NCBI GenBank assembly: GCA_965230195.1
Contig: OZ245997.1
Span: 1,674,001 to 1,738,000, forward strand
Length of the DNA stretch: 64,000 nt
Origin: Putridiphycobacter sp965230195
GTDB taxonomy: Bacteria; Bacteroidota; Bacteroidia; Flavobacteriales_D; Crocinitomicaceae
Direction of reading: 5' to 3'
The notes beneath the pieces are model-generated. The model worked only from the letters and a program-made list of their open reading frames with translations, was not told the origin of the DNA and made no database searches. The translations under genes were made by a program, and so were the position numbers. Position 1 is the first letter of the stretch; each line of letters opens with the position of its first letter. Of the stretch, positions 1 through 12,428 are shown piece after piece.

Positions 1-345
1 GACACTTCGAAGCCGACCGTCGCAACGAGTGAGACTCATTTCTCCGACAAGAAAAAAGTGCCTTTCCGCTGAACGTACGTTAAACGCCGGCGTGCGTTTT
101 TTTCCGTTTTCCGTGTTCGACCCTAACATGTTTGTTCGCGACACGCGACATTCGCGTTCATCGTTTTCAATATCACTTTTTGCCACTTTCGTTGCGGTAG
201 GACGAAGTTAGTGTGAAAACGCTTCTTGTACGTTACGTGGTTCTTTCTCAAAGCCATCGGCCTTGTGCGTTCGTGAGAAAATGGCTCACAATTTCCGCAT
301 AACCCCGTTGTGAGTGACAGCGCTGTTCTAGGTTCCTATTACCTA
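1..345. other. Upstream region of the AP2 gene, no gene seen
   Basis: No reading frame here resembles a known protein. It precedes the first ATG of the AP2-domain gene at 346 and probably holds its 5' untranslated region and promoter. A GTG-initiated extension from 310 is open in the AP2 frame, but the ATG at 346 is the natural start. Confidence 0.5.
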
Positions 346-1937
346 ATGGCCTGCACGTCCTCTCGCGCCGATGCTCTCGGGCTCGAAGCCATGACGGCAC
401 TGCCCATAGAACAGCCACCGTCCGATTTCGCGACGCGCGGCTGCGAGACGCCAACCACGGTTTCCGATGATGCTATGGTGGAAGATACCGCTCCGGCGAG
501 TGTTCCCGTCAACAGCACTTCCGCCCCGAAGAACGCGGACCCCGCCCCGCACGATAACGTGGCGCGAGAACCGCAGAATACCTCCAATTCTACGCCAGAG
601 GTACGACGTCACATCGCCATTATACATGATATCGACCATTACACACTTTAACCATTATTAACCCAGACGACCAAGACTCGATCTTCTCGCTTTCGTGGTG
701 TATGTTGGAACAAAAAGAATAAACGGTGGCAGGCGGCAATCAATAACGGAGGCCGCTACATCTATCTTGGAAGCTTTACTTCGGACATAGAAGCAGCAAG
801 AGCATTTGATTTAGCAGCCTTGCAGATTAGAGGCAGGAATACAAAACTGAATTTCAGGTACACAATGCACACACACTGCTGAAGGAATGGTTCTGTGTGG
901 TCTAGTGTGGACAGCTATGCCGAAGCGGATTGGAAAGGTGGTGCGCCACCACATCTGGTCGAGAAATACATGAGTGGAGCTGCTCGACCGAAGCCAACTC
1001 CTTTTCGGCAATTTACTGGCACTCCAATGAAGAAAATTCATCCTTCACAGTTCGCAGCTATACAGGTACCCGTCAAGCGTGGCCGGTATGAAGAAGCAGG
1101 ATTTGGAAAACGCGCATTCGATCGAGCAGAACAGCGGTTTCTAAATAGCGCTTTTCTGTCGAATCCTGCGATCGCCGGCCAAACCAAAATCAAGCAAGAG
1201 TTTCCACCCGCGCCATCGGGGAGAGATCTAACACATGGACACATCCAAAATCTCGGATCTCCCTTCGAAAGATCGCCATTTTTCTTCTTGCCAAGCGGAA
1301 TTGCAAAAGCTACCAATTCGACAACCCCGAACTCCACCAATCAACCGCCGCGACCCATCAAGACACCGAGCATCACCACACCAGCCGTACGACTCTCCGC
1401 ATCTCATCTGAGTAAAATGATCGGTTGGTTTTGCAATGCTTGTAGTTTAGTACCCGTGTCAAGGAGGCGGTGGATCAAGCATCAATATTTGGCACCAATG
1501 AAAGTGCATTCAAGAATGTACTGCCTAAGGGGGGAGATGATTCAGCAGAGCAGCGGATGGGGTTGACGCCTGCTGGTCCACAACTTCCGCTGAAGCGTCC
1601 AGTAGCGCAGACATTGGATACATCGGCCTTCTCTGACAGACTGCCCGTTCCAATCCTTCAATCCTCTCAGAATGATGAACCACCTCTCCATGTATCTTCC
1701 GTCATTTCTGAGACCGTTGCCGGAAGCGACATCGAAGAAGCCAAAGTCATTCTTGGATCCAGTCGGAATCAGTTCGGCTTGATTCATCGCATGGTCAACT
1801 ATTCAAAGTGGAACGCCGTGGTTTGGGATGGTACAGCTATGCATACCATGGGCGTCTATGCCTCAGAAGAAGATGCACAAGTCGCTTGCTCATCTGCCGT
1901 TCGATTAGTCGAAGCCATCATGTCACGGCGCCCGTAA
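346..1937 (+). CDS. AP2/ERF-domain DNA-binding protein
   Basis: Predicted nuclear transcription regulator of about 469 residues. Four exons are inferred: 346-600, 667-857, 906-1411 and 1480-1937; summed length is a multiple of three. Exon 2 encodes a canonical AP2 domain (SRFRGVCWNKKNKRWQA, then YLGSFTSDIEAARAFDLAAL and the closing TKLNF), at roughly residues 90-148. The flanks are low-complexity Ser/Thr/Pro/Gln-rich, usual for transcription factors. The last 50 residues hold a weaker AP2-like pattern (KWNAVVWDG, then MGVYASEEDAQVA), possibly a degenerate second domain. AP2 domains occur in plants, stramenopiles and alveolates. The domain call is firm; the last intron (1412-1479) was chosen only because it restores frame. 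Confidence 0.85.
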
Positions 1938-2333
1938 GACGGACTCTTCCACACCCAGAAGAGTATCTCGATACGCCGTGCAGTGCACTCTCCCTAAATC
2001 TGTCGTACAATCCAAGCTTCCGAAAAGCTTCAATGTGTTCTGCTCCATGATATCGTATTCGATGCCTCGGTGGCTGACAGAGTGTGCGTCATACTTGCTT
2101 GAATGTACATAGGGATCGTTGTACTAACAATGACTGACTGACTGACACTGACAAACCCTATGTGTGACTTCGGGACGTTACGCCGAACGCGAGTGACTTC
2201 AAGCGAAACGACCACTGGTTTAAGAGGCGCATAAATGATATCCATTAAAGTGGATCGTCTCCCGCGAGTGCACTGTCGGCTGACGAGAAAAGGACGTCAT
2301 AGACCTCCGCGTGGTGTTTGGCGATTGCGTGCC
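1938..2333. other. Intergenic region between AP2 gene and 5-oxoprolinase
   Basis: About 400 bp with no recognisable gene. It contains a short TGAC tandem run near 2130-2150. It presumably holds the 3' end of the AP2 gene and the promoter of the oxoprolinase gene. Confidence 0.5.
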
Positions 2334-5300
2334 ATGCGAGACTTCAGCTTCTGCATCGATCGCGGTGGCACTTTCACAGACGTTTTTGCAGCGGTATGCC
2401 AAGAAGGGTAATCTTCCAAACGGTTACAGACGCCTTCTTTGCAGGTGACAGATAAGAAAGGCGATGCTCGTTACAGGTGATCGACGATGGGACATCAGAT
2501 CCATCGATGTATGTTCGTGCAGAACACTGAAACTGCTCTCCGAAGATCCGAGCCATTATGCAGATGCACCTATTGAAGGGATTCGGAGAATTTTGGAGGA
2601 AGAACTGGGGATGGAGATCAAGAGGGATGTCCCCATCGATACCTCGCGCATTTTCTCAATCCGAATGGGCACCACTGTTGCCACAAATGCATTGCTAGAG
2701 CGGAAAGGAGAACGCATGGCTTTGGTTGTTTCAAAGGGATTCCGCGATCTGCTCTTCATTGGAAATCAGGTGCTGTCATCCAATCTGCCTCCTTTGACGG
2801 AATGGGTGGCTTAGTCTCGGCCAGATATCTTTGATCTGAGCATCCGGTGCCCAGATGTGCTGTACGAGAAGGTGGTGGAAGTCGAAGAGCAAATTCGCCT
2901 TGCACAGTTTGCAGATCCCAAGTACAATGCCGTGCTGTCACATCACAGGATACAATATCCGCCTGGTGACGTAGGCACTACATGGACGTGCCAATCGTGG
3001 AGGGTGTGACAGGGGAGAAAGGATATGTCACATCACCTGTTGATCTGGAGTCGCTCAGAGGGGAGCTGCAAAGCGTGTTCAAGCAAGGAATCCGCAGTCT
3101 AGCCGTGGTGTTGAAGCACGCAGCCGTCTTCCCGGATCATGAAATCGAAATCGGGCAGTTAGCAGAAGAGATCGGATTTACTCAGATCTCGCTGTCACAT
3201 CGAGTCATGCCGATGGTCAAAATGGTGCCTCGGGGATTCACAGCAGCTGCGGATGCGTATCTCACTCCCCATATCAAACGATACATCGATGGATTCAAAG
3301 CGGGATTTGACGAGGGTCTGGAGAACGTGCAGGTCCTCTTCATGCAGTCGGACGGCGGACTGGCCCATGTACAGGACTTCTCTGGACACAAGGCAATTCT
3401 CTCTGGACCGGCAGGAGGTTACGTTGGCTATGCCAATCTGACAAAATGGAAAGGGTGTCCACCCAATCTGCAGGTCTTTCAATGTTAGTCGGAGAGAAGA
3501 CAGCAATTCTTGTTGCCGGGTGATGTGTTAGATTATTGGATTTGATATGGGAGGCACGTCAACGGATGTGTCTCGCTACGATGGACGATATGAGCATGTC
3601 TTCGAGAGCATCACAGCTGGCATTGCGATACAGGCACCACAGCTTGATATCAACACCGTCGCAGCAGGAGGCGGCAGTCGCATCTTTTTTCGCTCAGGAA
3701 TGCTGATGGTCGGGCCAGAGTCGGCTGGAGCACATCCAGGTCCTGTTTGTTATAAGAAGGGTGGTCCGCTGACGATCACAGATGCCAATGTCGTTTTGGG
3801 ACGCATTGTCCCTGACTACTTCCCCAAGATCTTTGGCCCGGACGAGAACGAACCCTTAGACGTGCAAGGTGCCTGTGCTGCTTTTGAAAAATTGACAGAA
3901 GAGGTGAATCGGCATGGTCAACAACAGGGCCAGTCACCAAAATCGCTGGAAGAAGTGGCGATGGGATGCATCAGGGTGGCCAATGAAACTATGTCTCGGC
4001 CGATCCGTGCTCTAACACAGATGAAGGCATGCTTTGCTTGACAGGGATCCATGGATCGATCGTCTGTTTCAGGGGCATGACATAACCAAACACATTCTGT
4101 CTTCTTTTGGCGGAGCCGGTGGACAGCATGCTTGTGCTCTGGCCAGGGCTCTGGGCATTCCGACGGTGTTTATTCACAAATACTCAAGTATTCTGTCGGC
4201 AGTGGGCATGGGCGTTGCAGATGTTGTGCATGAGGAGCAGTGTCCATTTGATGGCGACTTGCAAGAAAGAGCTTCGCAGGCGATGGCTCAGCTCGATGCA
4301 CTCGAATCCAAAGCCCGTCAGGCTTTGCTTAACAAGGTGGAACTGTCGTGTGCAGCACTGCCTACCTTCATAACAGAATATAGGGATTCAAAGAAGACGC
4401 CATCGACATCGAACGCTATCTGAATCTGCGATATCGTGGAACAGATGTGGCCATAATGGTGGAAGAATCGAACGAAGAATTCTCCCAGAGTTTTCGACAG
4501 AGATACAAGAAAGAGTTCGGCTTTACATTGGACCGGGAGATCCTCATCGATGATGCCCGTGTTCGAGCCTATGGGAAAACGCGAATCATCACCTCAACCA
4601 CAGAAGAGACGCCATCAAAGGGTAAGTAAGGGCTATGGGAAGAAACGATTGGCTTAGTGATGTGGTCTCGTGACTGGCAGAGAAGGAGATGGAATCAAGT
4701 GGTTCCCAGATGGTCTATTTTGAAGAGACTGGTTTCGTGGATACGCCGATATACGAAATGGCAAAACTCTCACCCCTTTGTTCCGTTTCCGGTCCTGCGT
4801 TGCTCATCGACGATATCACTTCCATTGTGGTCGAGCCTGAATGCACTGCGTTCTTGACAGAAGCGAAGAATGTTCGCATTGATGTCTCAGCTCAAAAAGC
4901 ACCATCACATCTGTACGGCGAAAAGAGTGACCCCATACAGTTGGCTATTTTCTCACACAGGTGAATGGCCAGTGAAATGGGCATGCTTACGGAGATTCAC
5001 TCTTGCGTGCAGGTTTATGAGTATTGCTGAACAGATGGGCCGTACATTGCAACGAACCTCGGTGTCGATCAACATTAAAGAGCGATTGGACTACTCTTGT
5101 GCATTGTTCAGTCCAGATGGCGGGCTTGTTGCCAATGCTCCCCATCTGCCTGTCCATCTGGGAGCCATGTCTGAAGCTGTCAAATTCCAGGTATAATCTC
5201 GCTTATGATACCCTTTCATTGCCGCTCTACGTGATATCAGATAGCCTACTATGGCGTTAATGGACCTGGCCACGAAGAAGGTTTGCACGATGGCGATGTT

Positions 5301-6944
5301 TTGGTGTCTAATCATCCCATGGCTGGTGGCAGCCATCTGCCGGATATCACAGTCATCACTCCTGTCTTTTCAAACGACCAGATCGTTTTCTTTGTCGCCT
5401 CTCGAGGACATCATGCCGATATCGGAGGAATGACACCGGGTTCGATGCCTCCACAATCCAAGTCCCTCAGCGATGAAGGCGCACACATCATCAGCTACAA
5501 ACTTGTCAAGCGCAGTCCCGATGGTACCGTCACCTTTCAGGTCCTGGCATCTCCAGCAGCTTTGAAATGCGTCATCATGGCCTTTGTTTCAGGAAGACGG
5601 GATGCGAGCCCTGCTGAAGGATGCTCGCTGTTTGTCGGATAACCTGTCCGATCTCAGAGCTCAAGTGGCTGCAAACAATCAGGGCATTGTGCTCATCCGC
5701 GAATTGATGGAGATTTATTCTCTCGCAGTTGTACACGCATACATGCATCATATCCGGAAACATGCAGAAGAGACGGTCCGCGAAATGCTCAAGAGGTTCT
5801 CTTTGTCAGAAGGGCTTCCTGAGATTGGTTCTGTCAGCGCCTCGGATCAGATGGACGATGGCACGCCCATTCATCTCACTGTCACCATCGATCGATCGAC
5901 TGGCAGTGCAGAATTTGATTTCACAGGGACGGGTCCAGAGGTCCTGGGCAACTGTAATGCACCTCCGGCCGTGACCTATTCTGCCATTATCTATTCCTTG
6001 AGATGCATGGTCAAACGCGACATTCCATTGAATCAGGGATGTCTGGAGCCAATCACCATCATCCTGCCACCATCCAGCATCTTGAGTCCATCAGAAAACG
6101 CCGCTGTCTGTGGCGGAAACGTCTTGACAAGTCAGCGAGTGACAGATGTCGTGCTGAAGGCTTTTTCAGCTGCAGCTGCATCTCAAGTACCATCCATCTC
6201 CCGATTCTTATTGAAAAGTGGGAAGGAATGTTAGGGATGCATGAATAACTTCACGGTTGGAGATGCATCTACAGTGTATTACGAGACCATTGGTGGCGGA
6301 GCAGGGGCAGGCCCTGACTGGAATGGACGCAGCGGTGTGCAGACACACATGACAAATACCCGCATTACAGATCCAGAGATCTTGGAGCAACGTTATCCCG
6401 TTGTTCTCAGACGCTTTCATCTGAGACGCCATTCGGGAGGCCGTGGAAAGAACAGTGGAGGAGATGGTATCGTCCGAGAAGTGAGACACCCCACCCGGCG
6501 CAAATCGCTCGCGCATGTATATATATGACTGACTGTTTGCCTGGCACAGGTGGAGTTTCTGAGACCAGTGACGGCATGCATTCTATCCGAACGGAGAGCG
6601 ATACGTCCATTTGGTCTGCTGGGCGGCGCATCTGGTATGCCCGGCTTGAATCTGCTAAAGACCCACGATGGCAGAGTCATCAGCATCGGTACGCGACGTC
6701 ACATCGCACATACACTTGCACAGCCGCTGTTTCGTTTCTAGGAGGCAAGGCTGAGGTGGACGTCGGTCCTGGCGATTCCATCGTGATCCACAGTCCTGGA
6801 GGAGGTGGTTTCGGCAAACTCAATGAAAGCTCTGGCGATAGCGGTATGGATTCAGAAGAGGCCGGGGGTGAGATCACAACAGGTGTTCCGTATCGTGTCG
6901 GTGGCAGTGTCATTGAGTATCAACGTCTGATGGAATCCGCTTGA
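2334..6944 (+). CDS. OPLAH: 5-oxoprolinase (ATP-hydrolysing), fused HyuA-HyuB type
   Basis: Cytosolic enzyme of the gamma-glutamyl (glutathione) cycle that opens 5-oxo-L-proline to glutamate using ATP. Fifteen exons restore one continuous protein of about 1293 residues, matching the usual 1280-1290: 2334-2393, 2445-2476, 2523-2769, 2815-2921, 2975-3473, 3532-4026, 4073-4336, 4384-4621, 4681-4960, 5013-5190, 5241-5540, 5593-6186, 6235-6480, 6550-6688, 6742-6944. Visible landmarks in order: N-terminal nucleotide motif DRGGTFTDVFA, LSGPAGGYVGYA, GFDMGGTSTDVSRY, SFGGAGGQHACA, then the HyuB half with FSHRFMSIAEQMGR, SNHPMAGGSHLPD, SRGHHADIGGMTPGSMPP, NLSDLRAQVAAN, GGNVLTSQRV and the C-terminal SPGGGGFG. 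The gene appears intact. Introns are 46-69 bp; the one at 4027-4072 looks like a GC-AG intron. Confidence 0.97.
4027..4072 (+). other. Probable GC-AG intron in 5-oxoprolinase
   Basis: The conserved protein runs RALTQMK into GHDITKH. The only junction restoring this is donor AAG|GCATGC at 4026/4027 and acceptor TTTCAG at 4072. No GT donor is available without losing conserved residues. All other introns assigned in this gene begin with GT. Confidence 0.65.
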
Positions 6945-7138
6945 CTGAAATATCGAACGGTCTTGATATTGGACGCGAACGTACTGGGCTATGTTGTCTG
7001 ACTTTCTCGACGACGATCTCGCATTTAGATGTGTTTCTGACTTGAGCATCGTCGTCGTCGGCAACGCCGCTTCATGCACTTTTGCGCTTAGCAGAGGCGG
7101 ATCTCGAACGTGTCTGTGCAATATCCGCTTGGATAGCA

Positions 7139-8743
7139 ATGAACAAGTCTCCCGTCTCTGTCGTTTCTCCACGACTGGGCCTCTGCTGATGCAGATATCG
7201 CGTGCTAGAGCTGCTCGGAGACGGTACTTACGGCAGTGTATGGCGAGCAGTGAACCGTGAGACGCAAGAAGTGGTGCGTGTCATCACACACAGTATCCAA
7301 ACGTCGCCACAGAGTGCACGCGTCCAGCAGCAGGTTGCCATCAAGACAATGAAGCGAAAGTACTATTGCTGGGAAGAATGCATGAATCTGCGCGAAGTAA
7401 AGTCGCTGAAACGCATGAGGAGCTCCTTTATTGTCCGACTCAAAGAAGTCATTCGAGAGAACGACGAACTGCATTTCGTCTTCGAACACATGGTACCATT
7501 GCTGTCTGTCGAACAGCCAATCGGCCGAAGATGCTTGCAGGAGTACAATCTCTACCAGATGATGAAGGATCGGCGAAAATACTTTCCCGAGTCGCGCATA
7601 CGTTCCTGGTGTTATCAAGTATTCCAGGGACTGGCCTACATTCACAAAACAGGCTACTTCCATCGCGACATGAAACCAGGTGTCGCTGGATCAAAGAGTA
7701 TGTATGACATACGTGACGACATGTGAGGTGGTTAGAGAATCTGTTGATTACGAAGGACACGGTGAAGATCGCGGATTTTGGATTGGCAAAAGAGATACGC
7801 TCTCGGCCTCCATTCACCGACTACGTGTCGACTCGCTGGTAGACGCCAGGCACTCGACGACGCGTTGAACGATCTATGACTGGTCAGGTATCGGGCGCCG
7901 GAGGTGTTGCTGAGGTCGCCTTACTATGGACCGCCCATTGACATCTTTGCCATGGGCGCGATTCTCTCGGAACTTTATACGCTACGGCCACTCCTGCCAG
8001 GAAATTCCGAAGTGTGATTTCATAGAAGGAGGCGTGTGTATCGGGGTGGTGGTGGTTTTTAGGCGGACCAGATATATCGAACGTGTTGTTTGCTGGGGAC
8101 GCCAACGGAGCAGTCGTGGCCAGACGGAGTGAAGTTGGCGGCTGCCATGAAGTTCCGTTTTCCCCGGATGGCTCCAACGCCTCTGAGCAAACTGATCAAA
8201 CACGCATCGACGGATGCCATCGATCTCATTGCGGCGACGTGTCAATGGGATCCTCGAAAACGACCGACGGCGATCGAATGCCTACAGCATCCTTACTTCC
8301 AAAGCGCCATTCGACCGCCGCCCTCTTTGTCATCATCCTCGCGAATGGCTTCAAAGGAATTGAATCGTCGGCGATCGAGTCTTGGTCTGTCGCCGAATGT
8401 CATTAGTTATGGACAACAGCATACTCAGAAGAGTCGAGCACTCGGTCGGACATCGTCTCAGAAAACGGCGGTGATGGAGCCGCAGCCATTTGTCCCGCGA
8501 CGCTTGTCGAGTAAAGAGATTGAACCATTGATCGGTCACAAGATTTCGTTGCAATCTCAGAACGCCGAAGGCGAAACGATCTCTCTGCCGCTTCTCAGAC
8601 AGCAACCGAGCATCGACCAGAACAGAACTGCATTCAAGCTCATGCCACTGAACCATCAAAAGAATTCGCCGATCTCGTTGAAGAAGCGCCTTTCTAAGAG
8701 TTTCTGTTTCCAAACGAATTCTCGACAGTTCAGCCATGCCTAG
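7139..8743 (+). CDS. MAK/ICK (RCK)-family CMGC protein kinase
   Basis: Serine/threonine kinase of the MAK/ICK/MOK group, which controls cilium length and intraflagellar transport turnover at the tip. Seven exons (7139-7146, 7195-7273, 7334-7492, 7541-7679, 7736-7838, 7888-8011, 8063-8743) give about 430 residues. The tiny first exon restores the family start MNKYRVLELLGDGTYGSVW. Seen in order: glycine loop GDGTYGSV, VAIK lysine, KRKYYCWEECMNLREVKSL, catalytic HRDMKPEN, IADFGLAKEIRSRPP, the TDY activation motif typical of this group, STRWYRAPE, and CQWDPRKRPTA near the end of the lobe. The C-terminal 130 residues are basic and Ser-rich. Family assignment is firm; which paralogue is not. Confidence 0.95.
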
Positions 8744-9081
8744 CCTCAGATCTATGGTCTCCTTTTCGACATTGACCCCTGTATTCGCTACTCTTTCGCC
8801 GCAAGAAAGGTCATGTACACTGTCGATCGCGATCGCTCGTCGACGCTTCCTGCATCCATGAGAGGATGTCTCGGAGTCTATCGTGTGCATGAATGGACGC
8901 AGGTGCGCTTCTGAACATGAGCGTTGCTGTCACATCAATGTCGCATGACGAAACGCGTCAACGACGAGACCCACTCGGAAGATGGAAGCGTCTCGCACAG
9001 CACAGTGGCATGATGCTTCTTCGCTTAGTCACATGACACAAGCCTTCGTTCCTCCACCAGGCAAGACGCATGCACAGATAG
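8744..9081. other. Intergenic region between kinase and B9 gene
   Basis: About 340 bp. No convincing coding exon or RNA gene was seen on either strand. Reverse-strand open frames here continue as shadows of the kinase C-terminus. Confidence 0.45.
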
Positions 9082-10512
9082 ATGGCTAGACAGAAGCGAC
9101 GGAGATCGATACCAGGTGGCGCATTGCCAGATGCTGTGAGGCTAGCAGTGCTCTGCAGTATACAGTCTGTTCGGCATTTCGGACGCCAGCGTCGTCTCTT
9201 TGTCGAATACGCGTTTTTATACGATCAGCAATTGTGGAAAAGCCGCAGCGGATGTGCATTTCATACTCGGCCCGCCACGACAGTGATCTCTTTGACAATA
9301 AGCGCGTAGCTACAAACAGTGTACAGGGATGTACTCCATCTTCCACCGTTATGCGACAACGATCGACGGTGAAAGGAGCAGGAAACGTGGCGCACTTTGC
9401 ACACCCTATCGAGGTTATGTTGGAAACGGAAGAGGATCCTGGCCACTTCAACTGGCCTCTTCTTCTTTTGAAAGTCTCCCTCTCGTTTTATGTATTGCAA
9501 GGCATCGCCCTTCGCCGGCAGGTCTACAGCTGCCGGCGAGGCGGCCGGGAGGTTTGCGAAGGATATGCCACGCTGGCATTGCGTGTCGGTCACCACCGAG
9601 TGGATGTGCAAACCTGGAAGCCCGTTGGTATCTCACATTCTTTTTTAGAGAGTGGCATCCGTCGCGCTTCTCTGTTCAGCGACAGGTGTCGAACGATGGA
9701 AACATAGATGGATGGGTGCGAGCATCGAACTGGAATCGAAAGCGTTTGGACTCGGAGAGAAAGATCTTCCAGAGAAACTCAGACAGAGAGGCATACGCAC
9801 AATGCCAGGCGGTTCGATACAAGTCTCGTTCGTGGCCAATCGCTCTTTCTGCGAACGAGCGTTCTTTGCAGGTCATCCTGAACTGCGCTGTTCAGCGATA
9901 CAACGAAGAGAACCGCAAGTTGATTCAGACGAAGAAGACCTGTGCAATCGTACACCGTGCACAGATATCGAATTTCCAAATCCTGAAGACAGATCTGTGT
10001 TTAGGGGGATCTCGAGGATTTCAAAGATCCAGGATTGATTGCTGTCTTGCAACGGGCCGAGAGAAGAATGGAAGAGGCACGTGGGAGTGAATGGGCGATG
10101 CCAGTTGTGAATGAAAATCTCAGCCCACCACACATCGTCCGACAACCTCCCTCCGATATTCGCGTCAAAGAGGGACATGCCGCCGTCCTTAAAGTCCTGG
10201 CAAAGGTCAATGCGCTTTCCTTTGGCAGTTTTCTCCAGATTTTAGTCACAGGGAAGCGGCACGTTTCACTACCAGTGGTACAAAGGTTCCACGAAGTTAA
10301 CTTCGGATACTGCCACTCTCAAGACACTTCGAATCGAGAACGTTAGCAAACTCAACAAGGGCACATACCATTGCAAGATCTCAAACGCAGGTATTCAGAA
10401 TAACAGCCCCTTCAGTGGAGACAAACACTCATATGCATTGTATGGCAGAGGGGAATTGCCTGTCTTCGACATGTCGCTTACACGTCATGGTGCCAAGAAA
10501 ACAACAGCGTGA
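9082..10512 (+). CDS. B9-domain ciliary transition-zone protein with C-terminal Ig-like domain
   Basis: B9 proteins (MKS1, B9D1, B9D2) form part of the Meckel-syndrome complex at the ciliary transition zone. Seven exons (9082-9282, 9327-9473, 9522-9627, 9680-9822, 9872-9949, 10005-10205, 10252-10512) give about 378 residues in one frame. The B9 core reads GNVAHFAHPIEVML, NWPLLLLKV, CEGYATLALRVGHHRVDV, QTWKPV, and ends with RQRGIRTMPGGSIQVILNC. After a helix (IAVLQRAERRMEEAR) comes an Ig-like segment: PPHIVRQPPSDIRVKEG, then YQWYKGSTKL, LRIENVSKLNKGTYHCKIS. The F-strand Tyr-x-Cys is present but the B-strand cysteine is not, so a disulfide is unlikely, fitting an intracellular domain. Pattern is closest to MKS1 or B9D2. 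ATG at 9082 is directly preceded by an in-frame TAG. Confidence 0.82.
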
Positions 10513-10599
10513 AGTGCACCACGCAAGCCGTATTGGAGAAGGGGCCCGTTTTCAGGATTCTACACCGAAAGACTGAGATGTGGATGCGTTTTCTGTTTG

Positions 10600-11689
10600 T
10601 TAGACGCGATCTTCGAGTACTGCCTCTTTGAGATGGCCGTGCCATTGCACTTCGGATGAACGGCATTCCTTCTCATCATCTGTAAGATTCTCCAAAACGA
10701 CTCCCTCTCTGTGCAGAGATTGCCGAAACGCTGAATGCTTTTGGAGAAAAGTTCTTCCCCGAGAGCTCTTGACCATGACACACAGGACCTTCAGCGCGTT
10801 TTCTCGAACGTCCACATCTTCTGAGCTCATAAAGCGTATCAGTTTCTGAAATTCTTTCTCCTGCTGCAGATCAGCCAGGTGCTGTTCCAATTGCTGTGAG
10901 AGGAGGTACTCAAGGAGAAACAAACACCGCCGCTGCAATCGAACATCATCAAGATCCAAACTCGACAGCAAGCATTCGAAGCCATCTGCCTCGAGAAATG
11001 CTCGGTAGGCAGGTTCAAAGTTTCGAACGAGGCACGAGACAGCCATCCATCCTTTCAATCGACAAATATTGTGTGTGCTCTGCGCAATGGATAGAACTCT
11101 GGGTAGGATCCCTTCCTCAAAGAACGCCTGAGGATAAAAGACGTGTGATCTGTTGTTGCTGTGAGATGCAGAATGTGATGGACTTGCTGAACGGAAGGGT
11201 TGTTCTGCACACATGTCGCCACAACCTCTGCCGCTCTCCACTTGAGATTCTCGTGACCACTCTCCAAAATATCCATCAGCATTGGGAGTCCTCCAATCAG
11301 ATGCAGATCTGCAGACGATGGTATTCAAAGGCGAGGATGCATTGCAGGTCGATGCCACTTTTTGCTTGATCGATATCTTCCACAATTTCTTGCAGTTCCT
11401 CCAACAGTGCCTCTTGGTGTTGAAGACTGATTGCTGCGTTTTCAGGTTCTTCGAATGCTGTTTTGATTTCTCGAAGTTTGCCAGTGAGATCTTGGACGTA
11501 GTTGGTGAGGACGTCTTGCAACCAGGCCATCTTTGTTGGATCAATTTCCGTCTGCCTCAACTCCGAAATGCGTGTCCCGTCGCTGTGACGCATCGTCCAT
11601 TCGAACAATCCTGTACAGCAGCCATTTCACAGTGCTGTCCATCCGACAACGTCAAGATGCCGTATACCTTTCCATTCTGGTACAGACAT
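10600..11689 (-). CDS. Hsp70 nucleotide exchange factor, Fes1/HSPBP1 family
   Basis: Armadillo-repeat co-chaperone that releases ADP from cytosolic Hsp70. Four exons on the reverse strand (11689-11668, 11610-11359, 11308-11184, 11127-10600) give 308 residues, close to the family's 290-360. The start MSVPEWKG leads into the family signature LFEWTMRHSDGTR. Then come LEELQEIVEDIDQAKNLHL, GGLPMLMDILESGHENLKW, RAAEVVATCVQNNPSVQQ, WMAVSCLVRNFEPAYRAFLE and further repeats. The first exon is only 22 nt and was found by following the signature upstream to an acceptor. It ends 87 bp from the B9 gene stop, tail to tail. Confidence 0.93.
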
Positions 11690-12428
11690 CGTCACCTGAA
11701 CAGCAATGCAACGTAAGGCATGTATGTACGTTTCGAGGAATACCGAATGGCTACATCAACAACGCGGAAACGACGCGATGATTCGGGAAACTTCGTGATG
11801 GAATGACGTCCGATGAGAGAAGACTCTGCGTACAGATCAATCAACTAGGACAGTGATGATACCTGACGCACGTCTCTGTCTCCTTTCCAAGTGCATAAGT
11901 GATTGGGATGTGAATAATGGGTTACGTCATTGCTTTCTACACGATGGTGCATCACAGAGTGGGCTGTTAGTTATTTGTACCATGATCGTGCAACAGAATG
12001 TTCTCGAAACAGATGCCCCGCCGCAATGGGACACTATTGTTCAGACTACGATCAAAACGGATGCTTCTTTCTCTGTGAGACACAAAGCACCGTTCCCATG
12101 TCAGATCTTTCGAATGAGAAGGGTATATCGCACAAATCCTCAGCGAATGCGACTGTGCAAGAATAAACAACAAACAAAAGAAAGAACATCAATAGACTAC
12201 ATCAACAAACGTCAATCACACAGACACCGTAAAAAAGCACAGAATCAAAGATAACATCGCAGACGACCGTCTCTCCTTCACAATGTCACAATGGGACAAC
12301 AGATATAGAGTGGATGGAGAGCGCGGTGGTCAAGGTTTTTCCTAATCGCTGTCGCGGTGAAGGAGTTTGGAACTGCTACTCTGACCAACCTGAAAGAATC
12401 GTGCAAGAACTGCTAAGCTTCTTTCAGA
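11690..12428. other. Intergenic region between Fes1 and CNNM genes
   Basis: About 740 bp with no recognised gene on either strand. The open frames here do not resemble a known family and lack splice-consistent extensions. It lies downstream of the CNNM stop and upstream of the Fes1 start, so it should contain a terminator and a promoter. Confidence 0.45.

Noticed and set aside
29..211. Short forward frame at the window edge.
   Set aside because: No domain or splice partner; composition looks like untranslated sequence.
8351..8890. Long reverse-strand open frame of 179 residues.
   Set aside because: It mirrors the kinase C-terminus on the + strand and has no domain pattern of its own.
10600..11544. 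Single 314-residue reverse-strand frame taken as one exon.
   Set aside because: Only its second half is Fes1/HSPBP1-like; the first half is out of frame and is replaced by exons at 11689-11668, 11610-11359 and 11308-11184.
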